Source: Micromonospora endophytica | Lineage (GTDB): Bacteria > Actinomycetota > Actinomycetes > Mycobacteriales > Micromonosporaceae | Length of the DNA: 37,762 nucleotides | Reading direction: 5' to 3' | NCBI RefSeq assembly: GCF_003236305.1 | Contig: NZ_POTX01000032.1 | Coordinates: forward strand, 1 to 37,762 | Shown here: one piece after another, positions 8,421 to 15,871 of the stretch | Position numbering within the stretch: position 1 is the first letter of the stretch | Layout of the letters: each line of letters opens with the position of its first letter | The notes under the pieces: generated by a model | Seen by the model: only the letters and a program-made list of their open reading frames with translations | Database searches by the model: none | What the model was told of the DNA's origin: nothing | Program-made: the position numbers and the translations under genes

Positions 8421-9190
8421 ACCCCGCTCACCCCGAGGACCCGAACCGCTTCGACGGACGTGTGGCGCTGGTGACCGGCGCGGCCCGGGGAATCGGTGCC
8501 CGGATCGCCGCCACCCTCGCCGAGCGGGGCGCCACAGTCGCCGGCGCCGACATCGCGGCGGACTGGGCGGACGACCCAGCGGCAACGGCGGAAGCAGCGG
8601 GGGCGGTGCACACCCGGCACCGGGTCGACGTGCGCTCCGCTGGCTCGTGCCGGGACCTGGTGGCCGAGGTGCTCGACCGGCATGGCCGACTGGACCTGCT
8701 GGTCAACAACGCCGGCGTCGTACGGCGGGGACCTGCCGCCACGATGTCCGAGGACGACTTCAACACGGTCCTGGACGTCAACCTGACAGGCACCTTCCGG
8801 ATGTGCCAGGCCGCCTACCCGGCGCTGCGCGACGCCCGGGGCGCCGTGGTCAACCTCGGCTCCACGAACGGACACATCGCCGTGCTCGACACGGTCGGCT
8901 ACTGCGTCAGCAAGGCCGGGGTGCTGCACCTGACCCGGGTGCTGGCCCTGGAATGGGCCGCCGACCAGGTCCGGGTCAACGCGGTGGGCCCGACCATCGT
9001 GCCCACTGACATGACCACCGACGTACGCGGCGACGCGGCCTATCTCGCCGACAAGCTGGCCACCATCCCGCTCGGGCGGATGGCCCAACCCGCCGACGTC
9101 GCCAACGCGGTCGCCTACCTGCTCAGCGACGCCGCCGCCATGGTCACCGGCCAGACGATCTTCGTCGACGGCGGCGTGACCATCCACTGA
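8417..9190 (+). CDS. SDR-family NAD(P)-dependent oxidoreductase
   Basis: A 257-aa classical short-chain dehydrogenase/reductase. It shows the cofactor motif TGAARGIG (20-27), D46 after the second strand (favouring NAD over NADP), NNAG (97-100), catalytic S149, Y162 and K166 of YCVSK, and the C-terminal GQTIFVDGG end typical of FabG-like enzymes. It would oxidise an alcohol or reduce a ketone in the pathway. ATG 8417 overlaps the permease stop. The frame is open far upstream, but that stretch only shadows the ABC genes. Confidence 0.9.
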   Translation: MNPAHPEDPNRFDGRVALVTGAARGIGARIAATLAERGATVAGADIAADWADDPAATAEAAGAVHTRHRVDVRSAGSCRDLVAEVLDRHGRLDLLVNNAGVVRRGPAATMSEDDFNTVLDVNLTGTFRMCQAAYPALRDARGAVVNLGSTNGHIAVLDTVGYCVSKAGVLHLTRVLALEWAADQVRVNAVGPTIVPTDMTTDVRGDAAYLADKLATIPLGRMAQPADVANAVAYLLSDAAAMVTGQTIFVDGGVTIH

Positions 9191-9221
9191 CCCGTCCCGC
9201 AACAACCAGTGGGAGGAACCC

Positions 9222-10586
9222 ATGACTCACCCCGACACCGCTGCCGCACTCGCCGCGGTCGACACCCACTTCGACGAGTTCGTGGCGGAACTGCAGGAGC
9301 TGTGCCGCATCCGCAGCCGCCGACCCGAACCCGAGGAGATGGTCCGCACCGCCGAGTTCATCGCCGCCTCGGTACGCCGCTGGGGCGGGCAGGCCGACAT
9401 CATCGACTGGGAGCACTCCTACCCGTACGTGCTGGCCGAGGCGCCCGGGGCCTCCGACCGGTCGCTGCTGCACTTCACCCACTACGACGTGGAGGTGGAG
9501 CCGGCCGGTGACGACGCCGACTGGATCAGCCCGCCGTACGCGGCCGAGATCCACGACGGTCGGCTGTACGCCCGGGGAGTGGCCGACGACAAGGGCGCCC
9601 TGATGTCCCGCATCCACGCGGTCGCCGCCTGGCGGCTGGCCGGGCTGGCCCCGCCGGTCACCAGCCGGTTCATCTTCGAGGGCAAGAAGTGGCTGCACAG
9701 CCCCGGGCTGGGCTCCTTCGTCACTGCCCACGCGGATCGGCTGACCAGCGACGGCACGCTCTGGGAGAACTCCTGGGTGGACGCGCACGACCGGTTGCTG
9801 CTCAAGCTCGCCGAGAAGGGCGTGCTCTACCTGCGACTCACCGCGCGTACCCTGCCCCGGGATCTGACCAGCCAGAACACCGCGCTGCTGCCGGCTGCGA
9901 CCGCCCGGCTCGCGGCGGCCCTCACCCGCCTGCAGGACCCTGACGGCACCGTCACCGTCCCCGGCTTCACCGATGGCGTACGCCCGCTGACCGACACCGA
10001 ACGTGACCTGCTGGCCCAGGTGGACTTCGACGGTGACTTCCTTCGTCGCCGGGCCGGGGTCGACGCGTTCACCGGTGGCCTGGACGACCGGCAGGCGGCC
10101 GAGGCGATCCGCACCGTACCGACCCTGACCGTCACCGGCTTCACCGGCGGCGACATGCGCGACGACGTCACCCTCGGCATCCCGTCGACCGCCTCGGCCA
10201 AGCTGGAGATCCGGCTGGTGCCCGGTCAGGACCCTGACCGGGTGCTCACCGCGATCCGTGCGCACCTGGCCGCCACCGGCTTCGGCGACCTCGACATCGA
10301 GGTGATGGCGACCAGCCGGCCGAACGTCACCGACCACCGGGACCCGTTCGTCGCGCTCGTCGCCGACGCGGCCCGTCGGGTCTACGGCACCGAGCCGGTG
10401 ATCGAGCCGTACACCCAGTGGATCGGCAACCAGGGCGTGCTCGCCGGCCGCCCGATCGTCGGCGTCGGGGTGTCCCGGGCCGACTCCGGGGTGGACGGCC
10501 CCAACGAGAACATCCGTCTCGACGACTACCGGGCGGGAATCAAACACGTGGTGGAGGTCATGGCGGCGATGGCGGTGCAGGCATGA
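9222..10586 (+). CDS. M20-family peptidase-like protein lacking key catalytic residues
   Basis: A 454-aa protein that aligns by motif over the whole length with M20 di-peptidases. The N-terminal metal motifs are near normal: THYDV (H87, D89) and DDKG (D122, D123). But the segment that reads EGEEE or EGMEE in active enzymes is EGKKW here (153-157), so the general-base Glu and the metal-ligand Glu fall on K156 and W157. The dimer-domain DLHSG is DLTSQ (H to T216), and the final HxPNE is DGPNE (H to D425). The codons are ordinary, with no frameshift. It is either a non-peptidase enzyme with an altered metal site or a binding or scaffold protein. ATG 9222 follows GGGAGG. It overlaps the next gene by ATGA. 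Confidence 0.8.
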   Translation: MTHPDTAAALAAVDTHFDEFVAELQELCRIRSRRPEPEEMVRTAEFIAASVRRWGGQADIIDWEHSYPYVLAEAPGASDRSLLHFTHYDVEVEPAGDDADWISPPYAAEIHDGRLYARGVADDKGALMSRIHAVAAWRLAGLAPPVTSRFIFEGKKWLHSPGLGSFVTAHADRLTSDGTLWENSWVDAHDRLLLKLAEKGVLYLRLTARTLPRDLTSQNTALLPAATARLAAALTRLQDPDGTVTVPGFTDGVRPLTDTERDLLAQVDFDGDFLRRRAGVDAFTGGLDDRQAAEAIRTVPTLTVTGFTGGDMRDDVTLGIPSTASAKLEIRLVPGQDPDRVLTAIRAHLAATGFGDLDIEVMATSRPNVTDHRDPFVALVADAARRVYGTEPVIEPYTQWIGNQGVLAGRPIVGVGVSRADSGVDGPNENIRLDDYRAGIKHVVEVMAAMAVQA

Positions 10587-11407
10587 CCCGGGTACGCGGA
10601 ATCAGCCGGCGCGGCTACGTCGACGTGCCGTGGGGCCAGGTGCACTACCGGACGGCCGGCGACGACAGCGCGCCGGTGCTGTTGATCGTCCACCAGTCCC
10701 CGCTGTCGTCGGCCACCTACGACATCGCACTGGCGCCGCTTGCCATCCGAGGACTGCGGGTGGTGGCCGTGGACACGCCCGGGTTCGGGATGTCCGATCC
10801 GCCGCCGCGCCCCTGGTCGATCCCGGAGTACGCGGCCGGGCTGTGGCAGACCGCCGACGCCCTCGGTCTGGACCGGGTGCATCTGCTGGGGCAGCACACC
10901 GGCGCGGTGGTCGCCGCCGAGGCGACCCTGCGTGACCCGGGCCGGGTGCACCGACTCCTCCTACAGGGTCTGCCGCTCTACGACGCGGCGGAACGGCAGG
11001 AGAAGAAGACCTCGTACGCCCCCGGCTACCGCCCCGACCGCGACGGCAGCCACCTGCGAGTGATCTGGGACCGGGTGTACGGCCTCTACCCCCGGCTCAC
11101 CCCGCCGGAAGCCGACCGGCAGGTCGCCGAGTATCTGCTGACCGGCCCGGACTACGCCACCGCCTACCGGGCGGTCTTCGCGCACGAACTCGACACTGCT
11201 GCCCTCAACGCGACGGGCGTGCCGCTGGTCCTGCTGCACGGCGACGAGGACCTGGTGCACCGGTTCACGCCGGTGGTGCGGGCGGCGCTACCGCAGGCAC
11301 CGCTCGTCACCATTCCCGGCGGTACCGACTTCGTGTCCGACGAGCAGCCGGAGGCGTTCGCCGACGCGGTGGCCGCCCAGGTCCACGGCACGGAGGTGAC
11401 CCGGTGA
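10583..11407 (+). CDS. Alpha/beta-hydrolase-fold protein without the usual Ser and His
   Basis: A 274-aa protein with the hydrolase fold: a first strand and oxyanion region VLLIVHQSP, then DTPGFGMSD, then the nucleophile elbow. The elbow reads GQHTG (103-107), so the normal Ser is H105. The acid region HGDED (221-223) is kept, but the position normally occupied by the catalytic His, just before the last helix, is T248 (PGGTDFVSDEQPEAF). Two of the three triad residues are therefore changed. I recall scattered hydrolase-fold proteins with a similar GxHTG elbow, which would suggest a real subfamily rather than decay, but cannot confirm it here. ATG 10583 overlaps the M20-like stop, so the two unusual proteins are co-translated and may work together. 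Confidence 0.8.
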   Translation: MTRVRGISRRGYVDVPWGQVHYRTAGDDSAPVLLIVHQSPLSSATYDIALAPLAIRGLRVVAVDTPGFGMSDPPPRPWSIPEYAAGLWQTADALGLDRVHLLGQHTGAVVAAEATLRDPGRVHRLLLQGLPLYDAAERQEKKTSYAPGYRPDRDGSHLRVIWDRVYGLYPRLTPPEADRQVAEYLLTGPDYATAYRAVFAHELDTAALNATGVPLVLLHGDEDLVHRFTPVVRAALPQAPLVTIPGGTDFVSDEQPEAFADAVAAQVHGTEVTR

Positions 11408-11847
11408 CCGGCATCGTCGTCCCGGCCGAGGTGCAGTACACCGCGACGGTGCGGGTCAGTGGTGGGCGCGGCGGCGCAGCCGAGTCACTCACCGGCACGC
11501 TGCGGGTCGACCTGACCCGACCCGCGCAGCGCGGCCCCGACGCGCCGGGCACCGACCCGGAGGAGCTCTTCGCCGCCGGCTACGCCGCCTGTTTCGACAG
11601 CGCCCTCGCCGTGGCCGCCCGGCAGGAAGGGGTCCGGACCGGTCCGACGAGCGTGACCGCGTCGGTGTCGCTGGGCCCCACCGACGACGGCCGGTACGCC
11701 ATCGCCGTGGCGCTGGCGGTCGCCGCACCCGACTGCCCCCAGACCGACCTGGACCGGGCCGTCGCGGCGGCGGACCGGCTCTGCCCGTATTCGAACGCCC
11801 TGCGGGGCAATACCGCAGTGACGATCCGGGCCGATGGACGACCGTGA
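11404..11847 (+). CDS. Ohr/OsmC-family organic hydroperoxide reductase
   Basis: A 147-aa protein of the OsmC/Ohr fold. The two redox cysteines are in their usual settings: C63 in GYAACF and C127 in LCPYSNALRGN, the Ohr-type pair that reduces organic hydroperoxides using lipoyl or thiol donors. GTG 11404 overlaps the preceding stop (GTGA). Its place inside a catabolic run suggests that the pathway, perhaps via its flavoenzyme, makes peroxides, or that this protein handles a pathway thiol ester or reactive intermediate; both are inference. Confidence 0.85.
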   Translation: MTGIVVPAEVQYTATVRVSGGRGGAAESLTGTLRVDLTRPAQRGPDAPGTDPEELFAAGYAACFDSALAVAARQEGVRTGPTSVTASVSLGPTDDGRYAIAVALAVAAPDCPQTDLDRAVAAADRLCPYSNALRGNTAVTIRADGRP

Positions 11848-12826
11848 CCCGCGTGGTACCGCCCTGGTGCCGCCGCCGTCGGCGTCGCCCGGGGGCACCA
11901 CGCCCACCACACCTGTCGCCCTGGCGGTCGGCTTGGCACTGCTCTACCTGGTGTGGGGTTCCACCTACCTCGGCAACCGGATCGCGTTGGAGAGCCTGCC
12001 GCCATTCGTGTCCACCTCGACCCGGTTCCTCGCCGCGGCGGCGGTGCTGTTCGCGGTGGTGGCGGTGCGGCGGGGCGGCGCCGGTCTGCGACTGCCCCGC
12101 GCCGAGTGGACAGCAGTGGCGGTGACCGGAACGCTGATGGTGGGTACCGGCAGCGCCCTGCTCGCCGTCGGCCAGCAGTACGTGCCGTCCGGACTGGCAT
12201 CGTTGCTGGTCGCCGCGATGCCGGTGTGGGTGCTGGTGATCCGGCTCGGCACCGGGCAGCGTCCGGCGTCACTGGCGGTCGCCGGGGTGCTCGGTGGGCT
12301 GGCCGGATTGGCGCTGTTGCTGGCCGCACCGACCGAGCGTTGGCACCTGGTCGGGATGCTGACCATCGTGGCCTCCACTGTGGTGTGGGCACTCGGGTCG
12401 GCACTGGCCCAACGACTGCCGATGCCGGCCGACCACCTGGTCGGCACCGGCTGGCAGATGCTCGTCGGTGGGGTCGGGGTGGCGCTCGCCGGCCTGGTCG
12501 TCGGCGACTGGGGCGAGCTGCGGCTGGCCGCGGTCACCGGCCGGTCCTGGCTGGCCTGGGCCTACCTGATGTTGGTCTGCACCGTCGTCGGGTTCAGCGT
12601 CTACACCTGGTTGCTGCGCCGCGCGCCGCTGCAGCTCGTCGCCACGTACGCGTACGTCAACCCGGTGTTGGCGGTGCTGCTCGGCATGGCGGTGCTGGGC
12701 GAGCGGCTCACCGGCCAGCAGGTGCTCGCCGGTGGCGTGGTGCTCGCCGCCGTGGCGCTGGTGGTCGCCCGGGAACGGCCGAGACGATGGGCGGGATTGC
12801 CGCCGGGTACGCCCACGCCACCGTGA
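11834..12826 (+). CDS. EamA/DMT-superfamily transporter
   Basis: A 330-aa integral membrane protein with about ten hydrophobic segments arranged as two EamA repeats. The first opens with LLYLVWGSTYLGNRIAL and includes a QYVPSGLASLLVAAMPVW motif; the second ends with ATYAYVNPVLAVLLGMAVLGE, both typical of the RhaT/YdcZ-like exporter group. About 30 Pro/Thr-rich residues precede the first helix. The ATG overlaps the Ohr gene by 14 bases. With an ABC importer already in the run, it probably exports an end product or toxic intermediate; direction and cargo are inferred. Confidence 0.88.
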   Translation: MDDRDPRGTALVPPPSASPGGTTPTTPVALAVGLALLYLVWGSTYLGNRIALESLPPFVSTSTRFLAAAAVLFAVVAVRRGGAGLRLPRAEWTAVAVTGTLMVGTGSALLAVGQQYVPSGLASLLVAAMPVWVLVIRLGTGQRPASLAVAGVLGGLAGLALLLAAPTERWHLVGMLTIVASTVVWALGSALAQRLPMPADHLVGTGWQMLVGGVGVALAGLVVGDWGELRLAAVTGRSWLAWAYLMLVCTVVGFSVYTWLLRRAPLQLVATYAYVNPVLAVLLGMAVLGERLTGQQVLAGGVVLAAVALVVARERPRRWAGLPPGTPTPP

Positions 12827-12876
12827 GCGCCGGCTGACTCCGCACACCGGGCACGTCGACAGTGAGGACACAGAGG

Positions 12877-13698
12877 ATGACCACCACGACCTTCGTCGAG
12901 CGGGACGACAGCCGGGTTCGCTCCGGCCTCGGCCGGGCCCTCGACGTCATAAACACCATCGCCCAACGGGCACCGGAGACGCTTGGCGTGTCGGCGATCG
13001 CGCGGGAACTGGGCCTGCCCAAGGCGGTGGCGTACCGGATCGTGAAGGAGTTGGTGGCGGACGACTTCCTCAGCTTCAACGAGGACACCAAGCAGTACCG
13101 GCTCGGTGCCGGGGCGCTCGCGGTGGGACTGGCCGCGCTGCGCACGCTGGATGTGCCGGACACCGCCCGCCGTTACCTGGTCCGGCTGGTGCGCGACAGC
13201 GGTGAGACGGCGACGCTGTCGGTGCGGCAGGGCTGGCTGCGGGTCTACATCGATCAGGTGCTCTCGCCGCACGAGGTGCGGATGTCGGTGTCGCTGGGCA
13301 CCAGCCACCCACTGCACTCGGGTTCGTCGTCCAAGGCGATCCTGGCCGCCCTGCCCGACATCGAGGTGGCGGAGTACCTCGCCCAACCGATGCGGCAGGT
13401 GACCCCGTTCACCATCACCGACGCGAGTGCCCTCCGCGCCGACCTGGACCGCATCCGGCGGCAGGGCTACGCGGTGAGCATCGGGGAGCGGCAGAACGGG
13501 GCGGGCAGCGTCGCTGCGGCGGTGCGCTACGGCACCGGGCAGGTCTTCGGCTCGATCTCGCTCTGCGGGCCGCAGGACCGGTTCACCCCGCAGGTCTGCG
13601 CGGCGCACGGTGCCCTGGTCACGGCGGCGGCAGCGGAGATCTCCGCCGAACTCGGCTACCGGATCCCGGGCGTACGCCCGCCCGCCGACCCGGACTAG
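12877..13698 (+). CDS. IclR-family transcriptional regulator
   Basis: A 273-aa regulator. Residues 17-80 form the IclR winged helix-turn-helix (GRALDVINTIAQ, VSAIARELGLPKAVAYRIVKEL); the C-terminal effector domain follows, with the SLGTSHPLHSGSSSKAILA core and the final GSISLCGP strand. Effectors of this family are usually small organic acids or aromatics. ATG 12877 is 50 bases after the transporter stop. It is the only regulator in the 18-gene run and the likely reader of the palindrome at 1537-1556. A hairpin follows the gene, so downstream genes may be expressed at a different level. Confidence 0.9.
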   Translation: MTTTTFVERDDSRVRSGLGRALDVINTIAQRAPETLGVSAIARELGLPKAVAYRIVKELVADDFLSFNEDTKQYRLGAGALAVGLAALRTLDVPDTARRYLVRLVRDSGETATLSVRQGWLRVYIDQVLSPHEVRMSVSLGTSHPLHSGSSSKAILAALPDIEVAEYLAQPMRQVTPFTITDASALRADLDRIRRQGYAVSIGERQNGAGSVAAAVRYGTGQVFGSISLCGPQDRFTPQVCAAHGALVTAAAAEISAELGYRIPGVRPPADPD

Positions 13699-13738
13699 CG
13701 CGAGCGTTCCCGGCAACGGAAACCGACGACATGACGAC

Positions 13739-13768
13739 GCCGGGCGGGGCACCCCGTACCCGCCCGGC
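13739..13768. terminator. Hairpin between the IclR and CoA-transferase genes
   Basis: Positions 13739-13748 pair perfectly with 13759-13768 (10 bp, all G-C) across a 10-base loop. No T-run follows, as is common for actinobacterial hairpin terminators. It could end or attenuate the transcript and split the run into two units. Confidence 0.45.
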
Positions 13769-13804
13769 CGACAAGCAACTCGGGGACATGGGGAGGTGGA
13801 TCTG

Positions 13805-15004
13805 GTGAGCGACGGACCACTCGCGGGCGTGCGGGTACTGGATGTCTCGACGATCCTGGCCGGGCCGCTGTGCTGCCAGATTCTCGGTGACTTCGGTGCC
13901 GACGTGATCAAGATCGAGCACCCGACCGCTGGTGACAGCATGCGTGGGCACGGTAAGTCCAAGGACGGGCATCCGCTGTGGTGGAAGGAGATCTCCCGCA
14001 ACAAGCGCACACTCGGGTTGAGCTTGTCCGCTCCGGAGGGTGCGGCGCTGCTGCTGCGCCTGGCCGAACAGGCCGACGTGCTGGTGGAGAACTTCCGGCC
14101 GGGCACGCTGGAACGCTGGGGAGTGGGGCCGGAACAGCTACACCGGGCCAACCCCGGGCTGGTCATCGCCCGGATCACCGGCTTCGGTCAGACCGGCCCG
14201 TACGCCGGCCGGGCCGGCTTCGGCACCCTGGCCGAGGCGATGAGCGGCTTCGCCCACCTCACCGGTGCCGAAGACGGCCCGCCCACCCTGCCGGCGTTCG
14301 GCCTGGCCGACAGCATCTGCGGCATCGCCGCCTCGTCGGCGGTGCTGATGGCGCTCTGGCACCGGGACCGCTCCGGCGGTGCCGGCCAGGTCATCGACCT
14401 CAGCCTGCTGGAGCCGATCATGGCGGCGGTCGGTCCCGGTCCCACCGTCTACGACCAGCTCGGCATCGTCGAACACCGGCACGGCAACCGGTCGACGAAC
14501 AACGCGCCGCGCAACACGTATCGCACCAGTGACGGTGCCTGGGTGGCGGTGTCCACAAGCGCCCAGGCGATCGCCGAGCGGGTGCTGCGGCTGGTCGGGC
14601 ATCCGAAGGTGATCGACGAGCCGTGGTTCCGTACCGGCGCCGGCCGGGCCGCGCACGCCGACGAACTCGACGCCTACGTCGGTGCCTGGATCGGCGCGCG
14701 TACCCGCGACGAGGTGAGCCGCGCGTTCACCGAGGCGGGGGCGGCCGTCGCCCCGGTCTACGACGCCCGGGACATCGTCTCCGACCCGCACGTGCGCCAG
14801 ACCGGGATGATCACCGAGGTCGACGATCCGGATCTCGGTCCGCTGCGGATGCACAACGTCATGTGGCGGATGTCGGCCACTCCCGGCCGGATCCGGTTCA
14901 CCGGGCGTGCCGCCGGCGCCGACACCGACTCCCTGTTGATCGACGAACTCGGCTGTGACCCGGCCGAGGTCGCCGATCTCCGAGCCCGCGACATCGTCTC
15001 CTGA
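13805..15004 (+). CDS. CaiB/BaiF-family (class III) CoA-transferase
   Basis: A 399-aa CoA-transferase of the formyl-CoA:oxalate / succinyl-CoA:acid type. The family opening VRVLDVSTILAGPLCCQILGDFGADVIKIE is intact, as is VENFRPG. The catalytic aspartate, which forms the acyl anhydride, is D169 in FGLADSICG, the same number as in the well-studied formyl-CoA transferase. GTG 13805 has GGGAGG 8 bases before it. It would activate a carboxylic acid intermediate as its CoA ester, fitting the CitE-like lyase five genes on. The acid cannot be named from sequence. Confidence 0.92.
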   Translation: MSDGPLAGVRVLDVSTILAGPLCCQILGDFGADVIKIEHPTAGDSMRGHGKSKDGHPLWWKEISRNKRTLGLSLSAPEGAALLLRLAEQADVLVENFRPGTLERWGVGPEQLHRANPGLVIARITGFGQTGPYAGRAGFGTLAEAMSGFAHLTGAEDGPPTLPAFGLADSICGIAASSAVLMALWHRDRSGGAGQVIDLSLLEPIMAAVGPGPTVYDQLGIVEHRHGNRSTNNAPRNTYRTSDGAWVAVSTSAQAIAERVLRLVGHPKVIDEPWFRTGAGRAAHADELDAYVGAWIGARTRDEVSRAFTEAGAAVAPVYDARDIVSDPHVRQTGMITEVDDPDLGPLRMHNVMWRMSATPGRIRFTGRAAGADTDSLLIDELGCDPAEVADLRARDIVS

Positions 15005-15034
15005 CGTCGCCGACCTGCTGAAACGCGAGGAACC

Positions 15035-15871
15035 GTGACCATCACCGCAAGGCCCGCCGATCCTCTGCTCGACGCCGTACGCGGCGGCGCGCAGATCTAC
15101 GATCTCGGCCGGCTACTCACCATCGGGATGCCCCAGTCGCCGAACCATCCACCGTTCTGGCTGAGCATGCCCCGCCGTCACGGCGACATGGTCCGCGCCG
15201 ATGGCGGCTCCGCCGCGAACGACCTGCTGGTCATGGGCACCCACGTCGGCACCCATGTGGATGCCCTCGCGCACGTGTCGCACGAGGGCCGGTTGCACGG
15301 TGGGGCCGACGCGGCGCAGGCGCAGGCCGGGGGCCGGTTCACCGAACTCGGCGTGCACACGGTCGAGCCGATGCTGCGCCGTGGCGTGCTGCTCGACATC
15401 CCGGCGGTGCTCGGCGAACCCTGCCCGGCCGGCTACGAGATCACCCCGGCCGACCTGGAGGCCGCGGTCGATCGCCAGCGCACGCCCGTGGAGCCCGGCG
15501 ACGTGGTGCTGATCCGCAGCGGCTGGGGCCGCCACTTCGACCACGAGGACCGCCGGGTCTACGTCGGGCACGACACCGGGGTACCCGGCATCAGCAGCGA
15601 CGGCGCGCAATGGCTGGCACAGCGGCGGGTGCATGCCGCCGGTGCCGACACCATCGCCTTCGAGTGCCTGCGCCCGGGGCAGGGGCACGCGAGCCTGCCC
15701 GCGCACCGCATCCTCCTCGTCGAGCAGGGCATCTACCTGATCGAGGCGATGGCATTGGAGGAGATCGCCCGCGACGAGGTGTACGAGTTCACCTTCATCA
15801 TGATCCCGCTGCCGTTGTTCGGCGCGACCGGATCGCCGGTGCGTCCGCTGGCGGTGGTGAGCCGTGGCTGA
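15035..15871 (+). CDS. Cyclase-family metal hydrolase (kynurenine formamidase / isatin hydrolase-like)
   Basis: A 278-aa protein with the signature HxGTHxDxxxH at residues 70-80 (H70, H74, D76, H80), which binds Mn or Zn in bacterial kynurenine formamidase and isatin hydrolase. The family opens amides, lactams or lactones. The C-terminal region has a conserved-looking PAHRILLVEQGIYLIEAM stretch, as in other members. GTG 15035 lies behind GAGG. It overlaps the MmgE/PrpD gene by 8 bases. A ring-opening or N-acyl hydrolysis step is the sensible role, upstream of CoA activation. Confidence 0.85.
   Translation: MTITARPADPLLDAVRGGAQIYDLGRLLTIGMPQSPNHPPFWLSMPRRHGDMVRADGGSAANDLLVMGTHVGTHVDALAHVSHEGRLHGGADAAQAQAGGRFTELGVHTVEPMLRRGVLLDIPAVLGEPCPAGYEITPADLEAAVDRQRTPVEPGDVVLIRSGWGRHFDHEDRRVYVGHDTGVPGISSDGAQWLAQRRVHAAGADTIAFECLRPGQGHASLPAHRILLVEQGIYLIEAMALEEIARDEVYEFTFIMIPLPLFGATGSPVRPLAVVSRG

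Noticed and set aside
11834-11847. Possible frameshift at the Ohr/EamA overlap
   Set aside because: Both proteins have complete, normal family ends and starts; a 14-base overlap is ordinary in this run.
1595-15004. Similarity of the gene set to the bile-acid bai operon (OYE, NTF2-like, SDR, CaiB/BaiF)
   Set aside because: The shared families are common. The ABC importer, amidohydrolase, MmgE/PrpD and lyase have no counterpart in bai, so this is parallel use of families rather than orthology.
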